DNA of 44,851 bases from PALSA-612 sp964595575 (GCA_964595575.1 CAZQRA010000020.1:1-44851); one strand, 5' to 3'. Counted from the first letter of the stretch, positions 17,150 to 25,947 are shown. Notes: generated from the sequence alone by a model not told the origin. A program made the numbers and translations.

Positions 17150-20013
17150 TACGCCCTCGATTGTCGCGCCACGGCGAGGACGCCGTCGAGCCAGCGCTTC
17201 TCCTGGGAGGAGGGCGGATACAGGGCCGAGAGCGAGCGGGCAAGGCGCATGAAGCGCTCGTCGGTCGCGTAGCCGGGCTGGGCGAGGAGCCGGCGCAGCG
17301 CGTCGCTTCGGCCGTCGCCGAAGAGGAGCATGGCCTGGTGGAGGCGATCGAGGGCGGTGGCGCCGGGCTCTAGGGCGGCATCCCCGGCGGGAGGAGGGGC
17401 CTCGAACAGGGTGTCCTCGCGGCGGGGAAGACGGCTATCGCCGAGAAGGGCTCGTCTTCGCTCGGCCACCGCCCGCAGGCGGGCGGTCGAGCCCTTCACC
17501 TCCACGATTCCGCCCGGGCGGTCCAAGGCCTCGAGGTGCGCGCCCAGGGCCTGGGCGAGCTTGCGTGCGGTGTCGTAGTCGAGCGAAAGCCCCTTCGGCG
17601 CCTGGGCCTTGGGAGCCGCCTCGTCCTCGTCGAGGGCCTCAGCCTCCTCAGCGGAGGGGGCGGCGCCGTTTCCTCCCGCCTTGAGCGTCCACAGCCAAAG
17701 GGCGGTCAGGCGGGCGTCCTCCTCGAACCCTTCTGCCTCTGCTCCCTCGAAGAGCATGGTCAGGGCGGTGCGGGCGACGGCAGCCCAGACGGCGGGGAGC
17801 AGGGCCGGCGCCTCCGGGTCGTCCGGAAGCGCCGAGAGCGGCACCGGCTTGCCCGCCGCGGTCTCCACCCGCTGGTAGCGCGAGTAGGTTTCAAGGGCCG
17901 GGCCCAGGCAGGCGAAGATGGCGTCCGCCCCCTCGATTCCCTCCTCGGCCAGGCGTGGCAGCCACTCGGCGATGCGCCGCTCGATCTCGGGGCGCACCTC
18001 CCGCCAGCTTCCGATACCTGCCCGTTCGGGCCGCGGCCGGCAGACGATGTGGACGCTGGAGGCAAGCGCCGCCGAGTTCTGCTCCCGCAGGCGGCCCGGG
18101 CGCTCGGTGTCGATCGGCCACGAGCCGGTGACCGTCCAGCCGGCGTCGAGGAGCGCACGCAGCAGCGCCTCCCAGCCGGAGGTCGTCTTGTGGGCGAAGA
18201 CGACCACCGCCACGCCCTCGGGCGAGAGCACGCGCCGCGCCTCGGCCAGGGCCCAGCCCATCTCCTGCTCGAAGAACGCGTTGTCCTTGCTGCGACCGTC
18301 GGCGACGGCGACCGGGTCGACGATGATCTCGCCCGACTTCGGCACAAGCGGCCAGGCGAAGAGGTCGGGGTGCAGGTCGCCCACGGAGCGCCGCAGCCAC
18401 ACGTAGAAGAAGTCGGAGAGGTCGGCGTAGGGGACGGCGTCGTAGTAGGGAGGGTCGGTGACGACGTACGCGGCCGAGGCGTCGGAGAGGGGCAGCGCCC
18501 GCGCGTCGCCCTGGGATGCCTGTCCCGGCCGAAGGGCCGAGGCGGCGCCGTGGCGCGCCACCTTCTCCACCCACTCGACCGCGCCGTCCCAGTCGCCGGT
18601 CGCACCGGAAAAGGGGTTGACTTCAGTGAAGTCCCACATCATTGGCAAGGCTTGTCGGGAGAAAGTGCTCGCGTGAGCCTCGACGGTGGTGCGCCAGCGC
18701 ACTCCGACGGTTAGAGAGTCGGCCTGGCGATCGAGGGCCATCGCAAGACAGGTCGCGACCGCGCGGGCGAAGGCGGTATCGCCTGTCTCCCGCGCGATCT
18801 CGGCGTGCGCCTCGCGCACGGCGGCGCAGAAGGCGGCAAGCGCGAGCGCCTGGCGGGGCAGGAAGAGGTCGCCCCAGGTCGTGAGGCCGTACTTCTGGAC
18901 GCGGAAGCCGAGCGTCCCTTCCGGAGGCAGCGGCTCGTCGGGCACGAGCGCGAGCGACCCCTGGTGCTCGCCTTCCCGCCGGCGAAGCTCCTCCTCGGCG
19001 GCGCGGGCGACCTCGACGTCCCGATCGTCCGCAACGCGGTAGTGGCGCCCCTGCCTGCCCGGGTGGGTGCGGACGACCGCCACCATCCGCACCGGCAGGC
19101 CGCCCTTTGCCCTCGCCTGCGCCCGCACCCGGGCGACGGGGGTGACGAAGCCGCAGACGGGGCAGACGGCGGAGCCGCGCCTGACCGTCCCTTCGCCGAC
19201 CGCATCCGGGTTCTCAGCGATCTCGAAGTCGATGGCCTTCCGCTCGCGATCGACCACAAGCCGGAGCGCAACCTGGCGCCTGCCCTTGCGCGCGAGCCAG
19301 AGCTGGCGGAGGAGCGGGATCTCCGCCCCGCAGCCCGGCCCCTCGCAGGTGACCGTGCGCGCCCACAGGTAGGCGATGGGGGTAGCGCCGTCCGGGTCGG
19401 GCGGGTAGAAGCGGCCGATCTCGGCCTCGACCCGCTCCTTCACCTTCTCTCCCCACGCACGCACGGCGTCGGCCAGCCGCTCGCCGTAGCGGGGGATGTC
19501 CTCGAGCACGTCCTTGAGCAAAAGCGCCGCCACCGGGTTTAGGTCGCAGGCGAAGGCATCCGCCCCCACGCGCAGGGCCTCAAGCGGGATCGCCCCGCCC
19601 CCGGCGAAGGGGTCGCAGACGAGCGGCGGAGAGTCGGGGTGGGCGGCGGCGACGAGGGCGCGGGCGCAGGCGAGGTAGTCGGGGTCGGTGGAGCGCTCCC
19701 AGGCGGCGAGCTCGGCGATGAAGTCAAGGAGCGAGCGACGGAGCTCCAGCGGATCGTCGAGCGCCCGCCCCGGGTAGCGGAAGCGAAGGGCCTCCGCCGC
19801 CTGGGCTCGGAACTCAGGCGGGCAGGCAGGGTCGGCGGGGTCGGGGAGGAGCGTCGCCAGGATCACGGCCCGACAGGCAGCGAGCGGCCGCCTCGCCCAC
19901 CAGATGTGCAAGGTGGAGATGTGCCCGTGGCGGATCGACTTCTCCCTGCGCGCGTGCCGCGAGATCTCCCTGATCGGCAGGTCGACCTCGATCAGGCGCC
20001 GTGCTTGGTCCAC
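17149..20013 (-). CDS. DUF1156-domain DNA methyltransferase of a defence gene cluster
   Basis: This SAM-dependent, amino-type DNA methylase is predicted to mark self DNA for the defence system. The N-terminal DUF1156 signature is intact (RRLIEVDLPIREIS, then HISTLHIWWARRPLAA). The SAM-binding motif is CDPFAGGGAIPLEA (about residues 133-146) and the catalytic motif is DPPY (520-523) in VVTDPPYYDAVPY. Cysteine pairs around 223-228 and 284-287 may bind zinc. The GTG at 20013 is chosen because it begins directly at the conserved DUF1156 start and gives 954 residues; in-frame codons up to 20244 are open but the extension looks non-conserved. The target site cannot be read from sequence. Confidence 0.88.
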   Translation of the reverse strand: MDQARRLIEVDLPIREISRHARREKSIRHGHISTLHIWWARRPLAACRAVILATLLPDPADPACPPEFRAQAAEALRFRYPGRALDDPLELRRSLLDFIAELAAWERSTDPDYLACARALVAAAHPDSPPLVCDPFAGGGAIPLEALRVGADAFACDLNPVAALLLKDVLEDIPRYGERLADAVRAWGEKVKERVEAEIGRFYPPDPDGATPIAYLWARTVTCEGPGCGAEIPLLRQLWLARKGRRQVALRLVVDRERKAIDFEIAENPDAVGEGTVRRGSAVCPVCGFVTPVARVRAQARAKGGLPVRMVAVVRTHPGRQGRHYRVADDRDVEVARAAEEELRRREGEHQGSLALVPDEPLPPEGTLGFRVQKYGLTTWGDLFLPRQALALAAFCAAVREAHAEIARETGDTAFARAVATCLAMALDRQADSLTVGVRWRTTVEAHASTFSRQALPMMWDFTEVNPFSGATGDWDGAVEWVEKVARHGAASALRPGQASQGDARALPLSDASAAYVVTDPPYYDAVPYADLSDFFYVWLRRSVGDLHPDLFAWPLVPKSGEIIVDPVAVADGRSKDNAFFEQEMGWALAEARRVLSPEGVAVVVFAHKTTSGWEALLRALLDAGWTVTGSWPIDTERPGRLREQNSAALASSVHIVCRPRPERAGIGSWREVRPEIERRIAEWLPRLAEEGIEGADAIFACLGPALETYSRYQRVETAAGKPVPLSALPDDPEAPALLPAVWAAVARTALTMLFEGAEAEGFEEDARLTALWLWTLKAGGNGAAPSAEEAEALDEDEAAPKAQAPKGLSLDYDTARKLAQALGAHLEALDRPGGIVEVKGSTARLRAVAERRRALLGDSRLPRREDTLFEAPPPAGDAALEPGATALDRLHQAMLLFGDGRSDALRRLLAQPGYATDERFMRLARSLSALYPPSSQEKRWLDGVLAVARQSRA

Positions 20014-20150
20014 AGCACCGAGTATGGGCGACTGAGGCAGCAGGCTCAAGCGAGGGCAAAGACGCTTGACCTCCCTACGCCAGCCTTCCCATCCCGGATG
20101 CATCGCGGTCAGCGACAGGGCCGACTCCCGGATCGGGAGCGGAGGTAGTG

Positions 20151-20179
20151 TTACACCAGCGTCATATTTATGATGTAGG
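20151..20179 (+). promoter_or_regulatory. Candidate leaderless vapBC promoter with internal palindrome
   Basis: TTACAC (20151-20156) and TGTAGG (20174-20179) are 17 nt apart, and the vapB ATG begins 8 nt after the second box, implying a leaderless mRNA. The spacer holds the palindrome TCATA-TT-TATGA (20162-20173), well placed for autorepression by the ribbon-helix-helix antitoxin. Both hexamers are imperfect, so the promoter is tentative; the local AT-richness and palindrome are plain to see. Confidence 0.45.
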
Positions 20180-20187
20180 CTTATTCT

Positions 20188-20421
20188 ATGAAAAGGCTCC
20201 AGATCATGATCGAGGAGGACTTGGATGCGGCCCTCGAGCGCCAAGCGGCCAAGGAGGGAGCCTCGAAGGCGGCCCTCATCCGCCGCTACGTGCGCGAGCG
20301 GCTGAAGCCGCTTCCCCCGCTCGAGCAGGACCCGCTGTGGGAGATCGTCGGCATGTGCGACGGCGGCGCCGACGACTCGGCACGGGTCGATGAGGTCGTC
20401 TACGGCCTCCGCCGCGAGTGA
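20188..20421 (+). CDS. vapB: Ribbon-helix-helix antitoxin (VapB type)
   Basis: The 77-residue product begins MKRLQIMIEEDLDAALERQA, a CopG-like ribbon-helix-helix DNA-binding domain, with a C-terminal tail (DDSARVDEVVYGLRRE) of the kind that inserts into a VapC active site. As an antitoxin it should neutralise the toxin and repress its own promoter. The start ATG lies 8 nt after a -10-like box. Its stop overlaps the toxin start (GTGA). The pair lies on the strand opposite to the surrounding defence operon, between the methylase and the small ORF/helicase genes. Confidence 0.88.
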   Translation: MKRLQIMIEEDLDAALERQAAKEGASKAALIRRYVRERLKPLPPLEQDPLWEIVGMCDGGADDSARVDEVVYGLRRE

Positions 20422-20816
20422 TCTTCGTCGACACCTCGTTCTGGGTCGCCGCCGCCGCCTCCGCCGACGCGCACCACGCAGAGGCCGTCGCGCTCCTTCG
20501 CCGCCTCGAGAGTTCGTCGCTCGTGAGCTCGAACCACGTCCGCGGCGAGACGTGGACCTTCCTTCGCAACCGATTCGGCCATCGGCCGGCGTGCGCCTTC
20601 CTCGACCGGCTGGAGCGAACGCCGCGACTTCGGCTCGTCTTCGTCTCCGAGCAGCTCGAGCGCGAGGCCCTGCGCTGGCTGCGGCGCCACGACGAGCGTG
20701 CCTACTCGTTCGTCGACGCCACGAGCTTCGCCCTGATGCGCTCGCTGCGTATCCGCGAGGCGCTCGCCTTCGACGCCCACTTCTCCGCAGCCGGCTTCGT
20801 CGAGCTCCGCCCGTAG
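20418..20816 (+). CDS. vapC: PIN-domain ribonuclease toxin (VapC type)
   Basis: The 132-residue PIN-domain protein is predicted to cleave specific RNAs with Mg2+ when freed from its antitoxin. The acidic active-site residues are visible: D5 in FVDTSFW, E44 in VRGETWTFL, the acidic residue in YSFVDATSFAL, and AFDAHF near the C-terminus. The length and all motifs are normal, so this toxin looks active, unlike the second vapC in the window. GTG 20418 overlaps the vapB stop by 4 nt. Confidence 0.9.
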   Translation: MIFVDTSFWVAAAASADAHHAEAVALLRRLESSSLVSSNHVRGETWTFLRNRFGHRPACAFLDRLERTPRLRLVFVSEQLEREALRWLRRHDERAYSFVDATSFALMRSLRIREALAFDAHFSAAGFVELRP

Positions 20817-20842
20817 GCGACCGCCGGTCGTAGGCGACCGCC
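20812..20842. repeat. Short direct repeat at the vapC stop codon
   Basis: CGTAGGCGACCGCC occurs at 20812-20825 and again at 20829-20842, 17 nt apart. The first copy contains the vapC stop codon. It may mark a boundary of the inserted toxin-antitoxin cassette, but no matching copy is seen at the other end near 20150. Confidence 0.6.
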
Positions 20843-20848
20843 CACGGC

Positions 20849-21070
20849 TCAGCAGCGAACGAACCGCCGCCCCTCGCGTTCCCAGCGGAACGGGTGGAAG
20901 TAGCCGTCCGGGAACGTCTCCGCCGCTGAGCGGGTCCCGACGACGACCAGGAGCTCCCCGGTCGGGCTGGGCAGGCGGCGGAGTACCTCGTCGCTGGGCC
21001 GGGCGACGAAGTCTCCGATCTCCTCCGGGCGGCGGCGGAACGAGAAAAGGCAAGCGAGCTGCGTCCTCAC
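20849..21070 (-). CDS. Small hypothetical protein downstream of the helicase
   Basis: I do not recognise the family. From GTG 21070 the product is 73 residues (VRTQLACLFSF ... FHPFRWEREGRRFVRC), with a plausible beta-rich core (GELLVVVGTRSA). Just upstream, the frame that continues from the helicase stop reads LLGTFRDALLAEPSLQGG and would join this ORF if one G were removed from a run of six at about 21075-21080. It may therefore be the back half of a slightly larger frameshifted gene of roughly 105 residues. It lies between the helicase and the inserted VapBC, in the operon direction. Confidence 0.45.
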   Translation of the reverse strand: MRTQLACLFSFRRRPEEIGDFVARPSDEVLRRLPSPTGELLVVVGTRSAAETFPDGYFHPFRWEREGRRFVRC

Positions 21071-21152
21071 CGCCCCCCTGGAGGCTGGGCTCCGCGAGGA
21101 GGGCGTCGCGAAACGTCCCGAGCAAGGCTGAGCCGAGGGCGTCCGCCTCGAG

Positions 21153-24100
21153 CTAGTCGCGCGTGCCTGCCTCTTCGATCGCCTCCGCCGGGGCGGTGTA
21201 GTGCTCCACCGTGACGACCGGCTCCCAGCCGAGCCGCGCCGGGTCCTGGACCCGCACGAGGCGCGGGTTCGAGGCGCAGTCGAAGACGGCGTAGAGCCAG
21301 AAGTCCTCGCCGAGCCGCTTGGCCGTCCGGTACTCGTTGGCCGTGAGCGCGATCGGGCCCGAGGCGGCGCGGCCCTTGACCTCGATGAAGCGGACCCCGG
21401 GGCCGCCCCGCTCGCGGGAGAGGAGGTCGAAGCCTCGGTTCTCCTGGGAGACGTCCTCGGGCGTCCAACCATGCGCCTCCTCGTAGGCCATCGCCTCGCG
21501 CATGGCGATCGCCTCGACGGTGGGGTCGCTGACCATGGGCGCCAGCGTCGCCGCCCGCTCCGGGTGGGGGAGCACCCAGGCGCTGCCGACGTGGGCGAGA
21601 TCGGCGAGCGCGAGCTGCCACTGCTTGGCCAGCTCCTCGCGGCGGCGCTCCAGGCGCGCGTTCAGCTCGTCCAGCCGCTCCTCAGCCTGAGCGAGCCGCC
21701 CGGCGGCGCCTTCGTCGCCCCGGGCTGCCTGCTCGATCAGCTCGCCGACCTGGATTTGGAGCCGATCGATGAGCGTGTTCAGCGAGACCTCGACGTGGCG
21801 GGAGATCGTCTCGACCTCCTGCTCCCGTTCCGCGCGCACCTCCTCGAGGAACCCCTCCAGCGCCTGCTCGACCAGGAACCGCTCGGACTCCTCGCGCGAC
21901 CCCACGGAGACGGCCGGCGGCTCGCCTGCGCCGGGGATCACGTCCAGGAACACCGTTGGCTGTCGAAGCGTAAAGCCGCTCGCCGTCGCCTCGACCACGA
22001 ACAGCCGGCGGTGGAGCGTCTGCCCGGTGCCGTCCTTGACCTGGCAGTCGTAGACGTCGAGTCGGGCTGGCTTGTCGCGGTGGAGATCGAAGAAGACGGC
22101 GCCGCGGCGCAGATCGTCCTGGACGCGGCGCCACACCTCCTCGCGCACCGCCTCGAACAGCGGGTGGCCCGGCGTGACCCACTCCAGGGTGGGCTCGCGC
22201 TCGAGCACCGAGCGATCGAAGGCGATCCGGCGGTACTCCCGCCCCAGTCGGCCGTAGCGCGGCTCCAGAGTACGGCCGATCTCGAGCAGCGCCCGCGGCA
22301 GCCGTCCCACTCGGGCGACGAACGGTCGCTCCCGCTTGGGGCTGATGCCGGCGACCGGGCCCCCCTCGAGGAAGAACTCCTCCACCACCTCGGGGACGAG
22401 GCGGCGCTCCTTGGCCTCGGCCCGCTTGCCGACGAGCCGGGCGAGGTTAAGCTCCTTGCGGGCCAGGCCTTCCAGCGCCGAGGCCGTGATTCGCGCGAAC
22501 TTCTCCCGGTCGACCGCCTCGACCACCCGCTCGAGCATCTGGTCGCGGGTGATCCTGCCGGCGTAGTGCTCGCGGAGGAGGCGCTCCACGAAGTTGGCGG
22601 GGACGACGTTTCCCACCACGTCGAACACCTGGTCGGAGCCGAGGCCGCGGCGGATCTCCTCTAGCCGGTCGAGGAGCTTCTGCAACACCTGGCCCTCGCG
22701 CGTGTTGCGGGCCACGAAGTTGAAGACGAGGACATCCTTCTCCTGGCCGTAGCGGTGGATGCGCCCGATCCGCTGCTCCAGGCGCATGGGGTTCCAGGGG
22801 ATGTCGTAGTTGACGGCGAGCCAGCAGAACTGGAGGTTGATGCCCTCGCCCGCCGCCTCGGTGGCCACGAGCACCTGGGCCTCCTCCTTGAACGCCCGCT
22901 CGGCGTGGAGGCGCGTGCCCGGCGTGTCCCGATCGCCCACCGGCATGCCGCCGTGGATCTGGGTCACCGCTAGCCCCCAGCTGGAGAGCTCCTGGACGAG
23001 GTAGTCGAGCGTGTCCTTGTGCTCGGTGAAGACGAGGAGCTTCGTGGCGGGGTCGGTGAACACCTCCTGGTCGTCGAGGATGCGGCGGAGGGCGCGCAGC
23101 TTGGAGGATGTCCCCTGCTCCTCGAGCGCCCGCGCCTGCTCGATCAGGGGCAGGAGATCCTGGCGCTCGCGCTCCAGCTGCTCGCGGCCGGCGGCCAGCG
23201 AGGCCTCCTCCATCTCCTCCTCGAGCCTCGCCACCTCCTCGTCGGTCAGCTCCTCCAGGTCCTCCAGGCTCCGCTCATCGAAGGCGGCGGCCCAGTAGCC
23301 GCCCCGCTGCTCCAGCTCCCGCAGGTTGCGCTCCACCTTCTCCAGGCGCCGCTCCAGGCTCCTTCTGGCCGCGTACAGGCTGGAGGCGAACCGCCGCTGG
23401 TACATGGCCATGGTGAAGCCGATGGCCCGACCGCGGGCGGATTGGTCGGCGGCCGCCCGGATCGACTGGTCCTGGACGTAGCGGGTGAGCGCCTCGTAGA
23501 AGGCGAGCTCCTCGGGGTCGAGGTCGAAGGCGGCCGTGCGCGCCTCCCTCCTGGTGAAGAGCCTGCGGACGATGCCCGTCTCCGGGTCGGGGAAGGAGAC
23601 GAGCGCCTCCTTCGTCCGCCTGAGGTAGAAGGGGGCGCTTCGGCGGCGCATGGCCTCCTCCAGGCTCCTCACGTGGCCGTACACGTCGCGGTCGAGGAGC
23701 TGGAGGAAGAGGGCGAAGCTCTCCGGGTCGCCCTTGTGGGGGGTGGCGGTGAGGAGGAGCAGGTGGTCGCAGCGCTCGGAGAGGAGCTCGCCCAGCTGGT
23801 AGCGCTCCGTCTTGTGCTCGGGGTCGCTCGCGCTCATCCGGTGGGCCTCGTCCACGATCACGAGCTCCCAGTGGGCGCGGGCGAGGCTCTCCTCGACCTC
23901 GTCGCGCTTGGCCCAGTCGATGGAGGTGATCACCTGCTGGCGGTCCTGCCAGGGGTTCGTGCCGTAGGCGTTGCGGAGATCGACGCCGCGGACGATCTCG
24001 AACCGCTCCCGGAAGCGGTCGGCGAGCTCGCGCTGCCACTGGAAACAGAGGTTGGCCGGGGTGACGATGAGCGTCCGCTCGACCAGGCCGCGGAGCTTGA

Positions 24101-24539
24101 GCTCGCGCAGGAGGAGGCCGGCCATGATCGTCTTTCCCGCCCCGGCGTCGTCGGCGAGGAGGAAGCGGACCCGGGGCAGGGGGAGCATGAAGTCGTACAC
24201 CGCCTCGATCTGGTGGGGAAGGGGATCGACCCGGGAGATGGAGAGCGAGAAGTAGGGGTCGTACTCGTAGGCGAGGGCGAGGCGCAGGGCCTCGATGCCC
24301 AGCCGGAAGCGGCCAGGATCGCCGTCGTAGGCGCCCTCGGCGGGGATCACCCGCACCTGGGCGAGCTGGTCGGCGTCGAGGAGGAGCTGGTGGTAGCGGC
24401 TGCTGCGAAGCCCCGGGCCTTCTACCCGCACCCGCTCGCCCAGGCGCTCAGCGAGGACGACCCGGAGCGGCTCGGGAAGCACGGGGCCGTCGAGGACGGC
24501 GCCTCGGACGATGGAGTCGGGGAATGCTGCTGAAGCCAC
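21153..24539 (-). CDS. SNF2/HepA-like helicase with C-terminal DUF3883 domain
   Basis: This superfamily-2 ATPase is likely the DNA-translocating component of the defence system. Residue numbers are from GTG 24539: Walker A DDAGAGKTIMAG (about 130-141), DEAH box VDEAHRMS (about 229-236), motif III LLLTATPHKG, and the RecA2 motifs TEAAGEGINLQ and EQRIGRIHRYGQ. A long coiled-coil-rich middle follows. The C-terminal 120 residues form a DUF3883 domain with GFDLLS and FIEVKGR, a pattern like the PD-(D/E)XK nuclease core. The 1128-residue start was chosen because the preceding residues look non-conserved; an ATG at 24617 adds 26 residues. Confidence 0.88.
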   Translation of the reverse strand: MASAAFPDSIVRGAVLDGPVLPEPLRVVLAERLGERVRVEGPGLRSSRYHQLLLDADQLAQVRVIPAEGAYDGDPGRFRLGIEALRLALAYEYDPYFSLSISRVDPLPHQIEAVYDFMLPLPRVRFLLADDAGAGKTIMAGLLLRELKLRGLVERTLIVTPANLCFQWQRELADRFRERFEIVRGVDLRNAYGTNPWQDRQQVITSIDWAKRDEVEESLARAHWELVIVDEAHRMSASDPEHKTERYQLGELLSERCDHLLLLTATPHKGDPESFALFLQLLDRDVYGHVRSLEEAMRRRSAPFYLRRTKEALVSFPDPETGIVRRLFTRREARTAAFDLDPEELAFYEALTRYVQDQSIRAAADQSARGRAIGFTMAMYQRRFASSLYAARRSLERRLEKVERNLRELEQRGGYWAAAFDERSLEDLEELTDEEVARLEEEMEEASLAAGREQLERERQDLLPLIEQARALEEQGTSSKLRALRRILDDQEVFTDPATKLLVFTEHKDTLDYLVQELSSWGLAVTQIHGGMPVGDRDTPGTRLHAERAFKEEAQVLVATEAAGEGINLQFCWLAVNYDIPWNPMRLEQRIGRIHRYGQEKDVLVFNFVARNTREGQVLQKLLDRLEEIRRGLGSDQVFDVVGNVVPANFVERLLREHYAGRITRDQMLERVVEAVDREKFARITASALEGLARKELNLARLVGKRAEAKERRLVPEVVEEFFLEGGPVAGISPKRERPFVARVGRLPRALLEIGRTLEPRYGRLGREYRRIAFDRSVLEREPTLEWVTPGHPLFEAVREEVWRRVQDDLRRGAVFFDLHRDKPARLDVYDCQVKDGTGQTLHRRLFVVEATASGFTLRQPTVFLDVIPGAGEPPAVSVGSREESERFLVEQALEGFLEEVRAEREQEVETISRHVEVSLNTLIDRLQIQVGELIEQAARGDEGAAGRLAQAEERLDELNARLERRREELAKQWQLALADLAHVGSAWVLPHPERAATLAPMVSDPTVEAIAMREAMAYEEAHGWTPEDVSQENRGFDLLSRERGGPGVRFIEVKGRAASGPIALTANEYRTAKRLGEDFWLYAVFDCASNPRLVRVQDPARLGWEPVVTVEHYTAPAEAIEEAGTRD

Positions 24540-24684
24540 GTGCGCTCTGGATCGAAGCACATCGGCGGGATCGGATGGGAGTCGACGAGGCCGAAAGCCG
24601 TCGCCGAGCTGAGGCATGGGCCTCGAGCAGCTGCGGGCCAGGCCGGGCCTGACAGGGGCGCCCGAGCAAGGACGGGGTCTTCGG

Positions 24685-25857
24685 CTAGCCTCGCTCGGCG
24701 GCCCGGCGCTCGGCGTAGCCCCCCTGGCGGAAGGCCTCCACCGGGTCGGAGGGGAGGCCGCGCTCCTCGCGGAGACCGCGGAGGAGGGGGCGCACGTCGG
24801 TCTCGAAGGCGGCCAGGAGGGCGCGGTGGGCGGCGAGGACGTCGCCCGCCTCCTGGGCGCGGCGGAGGGCGGCGCGGTCGACGAGCAGGGCCTTGGCGTA
24901 GGCGGTCTGGATGTTGACCACCGACTGGATCATGGCCTCGATCTTCCCCTCCACGTTGTGCGACTGGTCGATCATGAGGGCGACGGCCCGCGCCGTCTCC
25001 TCGGTGCGGGGGTCGCGCCGGGCCGACACCAGCTCGGCCATGATCCGGAAGAGCTCGAAGGGGTCGATGGAGCCCACCATGAGGTCGTCGTCCGCGTACT
25101 TGCGGGCGTTGAAGTGGAACCCGCCCAGCAGCCCCTCCTCCAGGAGCAGGGCCACGATCTGCTCGATGTTGGTGCCCTGCGGGTGGTGGCCCGTGTCCAC
25201 GAGCACCTGGGCTTTGGGCCCCAGCCTGCGGCAGGCGAGGGCAGCCGTCCCCCAGTCGGGAAGGTCGCTGCTGTAGAAGGCGGGCTCGAAGAACTTGTAC
25301 TCGAGGAGCAGGCGCATGCCCTCGGGCAGGGCGGCGTAGATCTCCTCCAGGGAGGCAAGCAGGCGGCGGAAGCGCTCCCGCAGGTCGTCCTGGCCGGGGT
25401 AGTTGGTCCCGTCGGGGACCCAGAGGCTGAGCACGGTTGAGCCCAGGCGGCGGGCGATGTCGACGCACTCCAGGCAGTGCCCCACCGCCTGGCGGCGGAC
25501 CCCAGGATCGGGGTTGGCCAGGCTTCCCAAGCGGTAGGCGTCGTCCTGGAAGAGGTTGGGGTTGACGGCGCCGATGCGAACGCCCTCCGCCTCGGCCAGG
25601 CGGCGAAGCCCCTCCCAGTCCTCCACCCGGTCCCAGGGGATGTGGATGGCCACCGTGGGACAGGCCCCGGTGAGCCGGTGGACGAGGGCGGCGTCGGCGA
25701 TCCGCTCCTCCACCGTGCGGGCCGCCCCCGGCCAGGGGAAGACGTGGAAGCGGGTCCCCGAGTCGCCGTAGCCCCAGGAGGGCGTCTCCACGGCCAGCTC
25801 TCCCAGCTCGGCCAGGACCGCCTCGGCCGCGACCGCCTCGTCGAGCTCCTCGTGCAC
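24685..25857 (-). CDS. rhaI: L-rhamnose isomerase (RhaI type)
   Basis: This enzyme converts L-rhamnose to L-rhamnulose, the first step of rhamnose catabolism. The 390-residue TIM-barrel protein belongs to the Gram-positive/Pseudomonas RhaI family rather than the E. coli RhaA family. Landmarks include the SWGYGDSGTRF start, CPTVAIHIPWD, LLEYKFFEPAF with a metal-binding glutamate, LVDTGHHPQGTNIEQI and GGFHFNARKYADDDL, which carry the metal ligands. GTG 25857 fits the conserved N-terminus and has a weak GAGG upstream. It is divergent from the regulator and the rest of the rhamnose genes. Confidence 0.94.
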   Translation of the reverse strand: MHEELDEAVAAEAVLAELGELAVETPSWGYGDSGTRFHVFPWPGAARTVEERIADAALVHRLTGACPTVAIHIPWDRVEDWEGLRRLAEAEGVRIGAVNPNLFQDDAYRLGSLANPDPGVRRQAVGHCLECVDIARRLGSTVLSLWVPDGTNYPGQDDLRERFRRLLASLEEIYAALPEGMRLLLEYKFFEPAFYSSDLPDWGTAALACRRLGPKAQVLVDTGHHPQGTNIEQIVALLLEEGLLGGFHFNARKYADDDLMVGSIDPFELFRIMAELVSARRDPRTEETARAVALMIDQSHNVEGKIEAMIQSVVNIQTAYAKALLVDRAALRRAQEAGDVLAAHRALLAAFETDVRPLLRGLREERGLPSDPVEAFRQGGYAERRAAERG

Positions 25858-25900
25858 GGCCTCAGTCTGACGCAGGACTGGGCTGCGCGCATGCGCTTTC

Positions 25901-25947
25901 GCTTTCGCTGAAACTGGTTTCGTAAGTTTCGTTGACAGGTTTCGAAC
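25901..25947. promoter_or_regulatory. Rhamnose-locus operator candidate: repeated GTTTCG boxes
   Basis: Between rhaI and the DeoR-type gene, GTTTCG occurs three times in the same direction (25917-25922, 25926-25931, 25939-25944), with an inverted GAAAC at 25910-25914 forming GAAAC-TG-GTTTC. Two of the boxes flank or overlap the -35 and spacer of the forward promoter. DeoR-family regulators commonly bind such short repeats, so this is a plausible RhaR-type operator controlling both directions. Confidence 0.55.

Noticed and set aside
12277..24539. Calling the island a DISARM system
   Set aside because: The helicase and a methylase fit loosely, but no DrmA helicase, DrmB (DUF1998) or DrmC phospholipase-D gene is present, and DUF499 and DUF1156 are not DISARM core genes.
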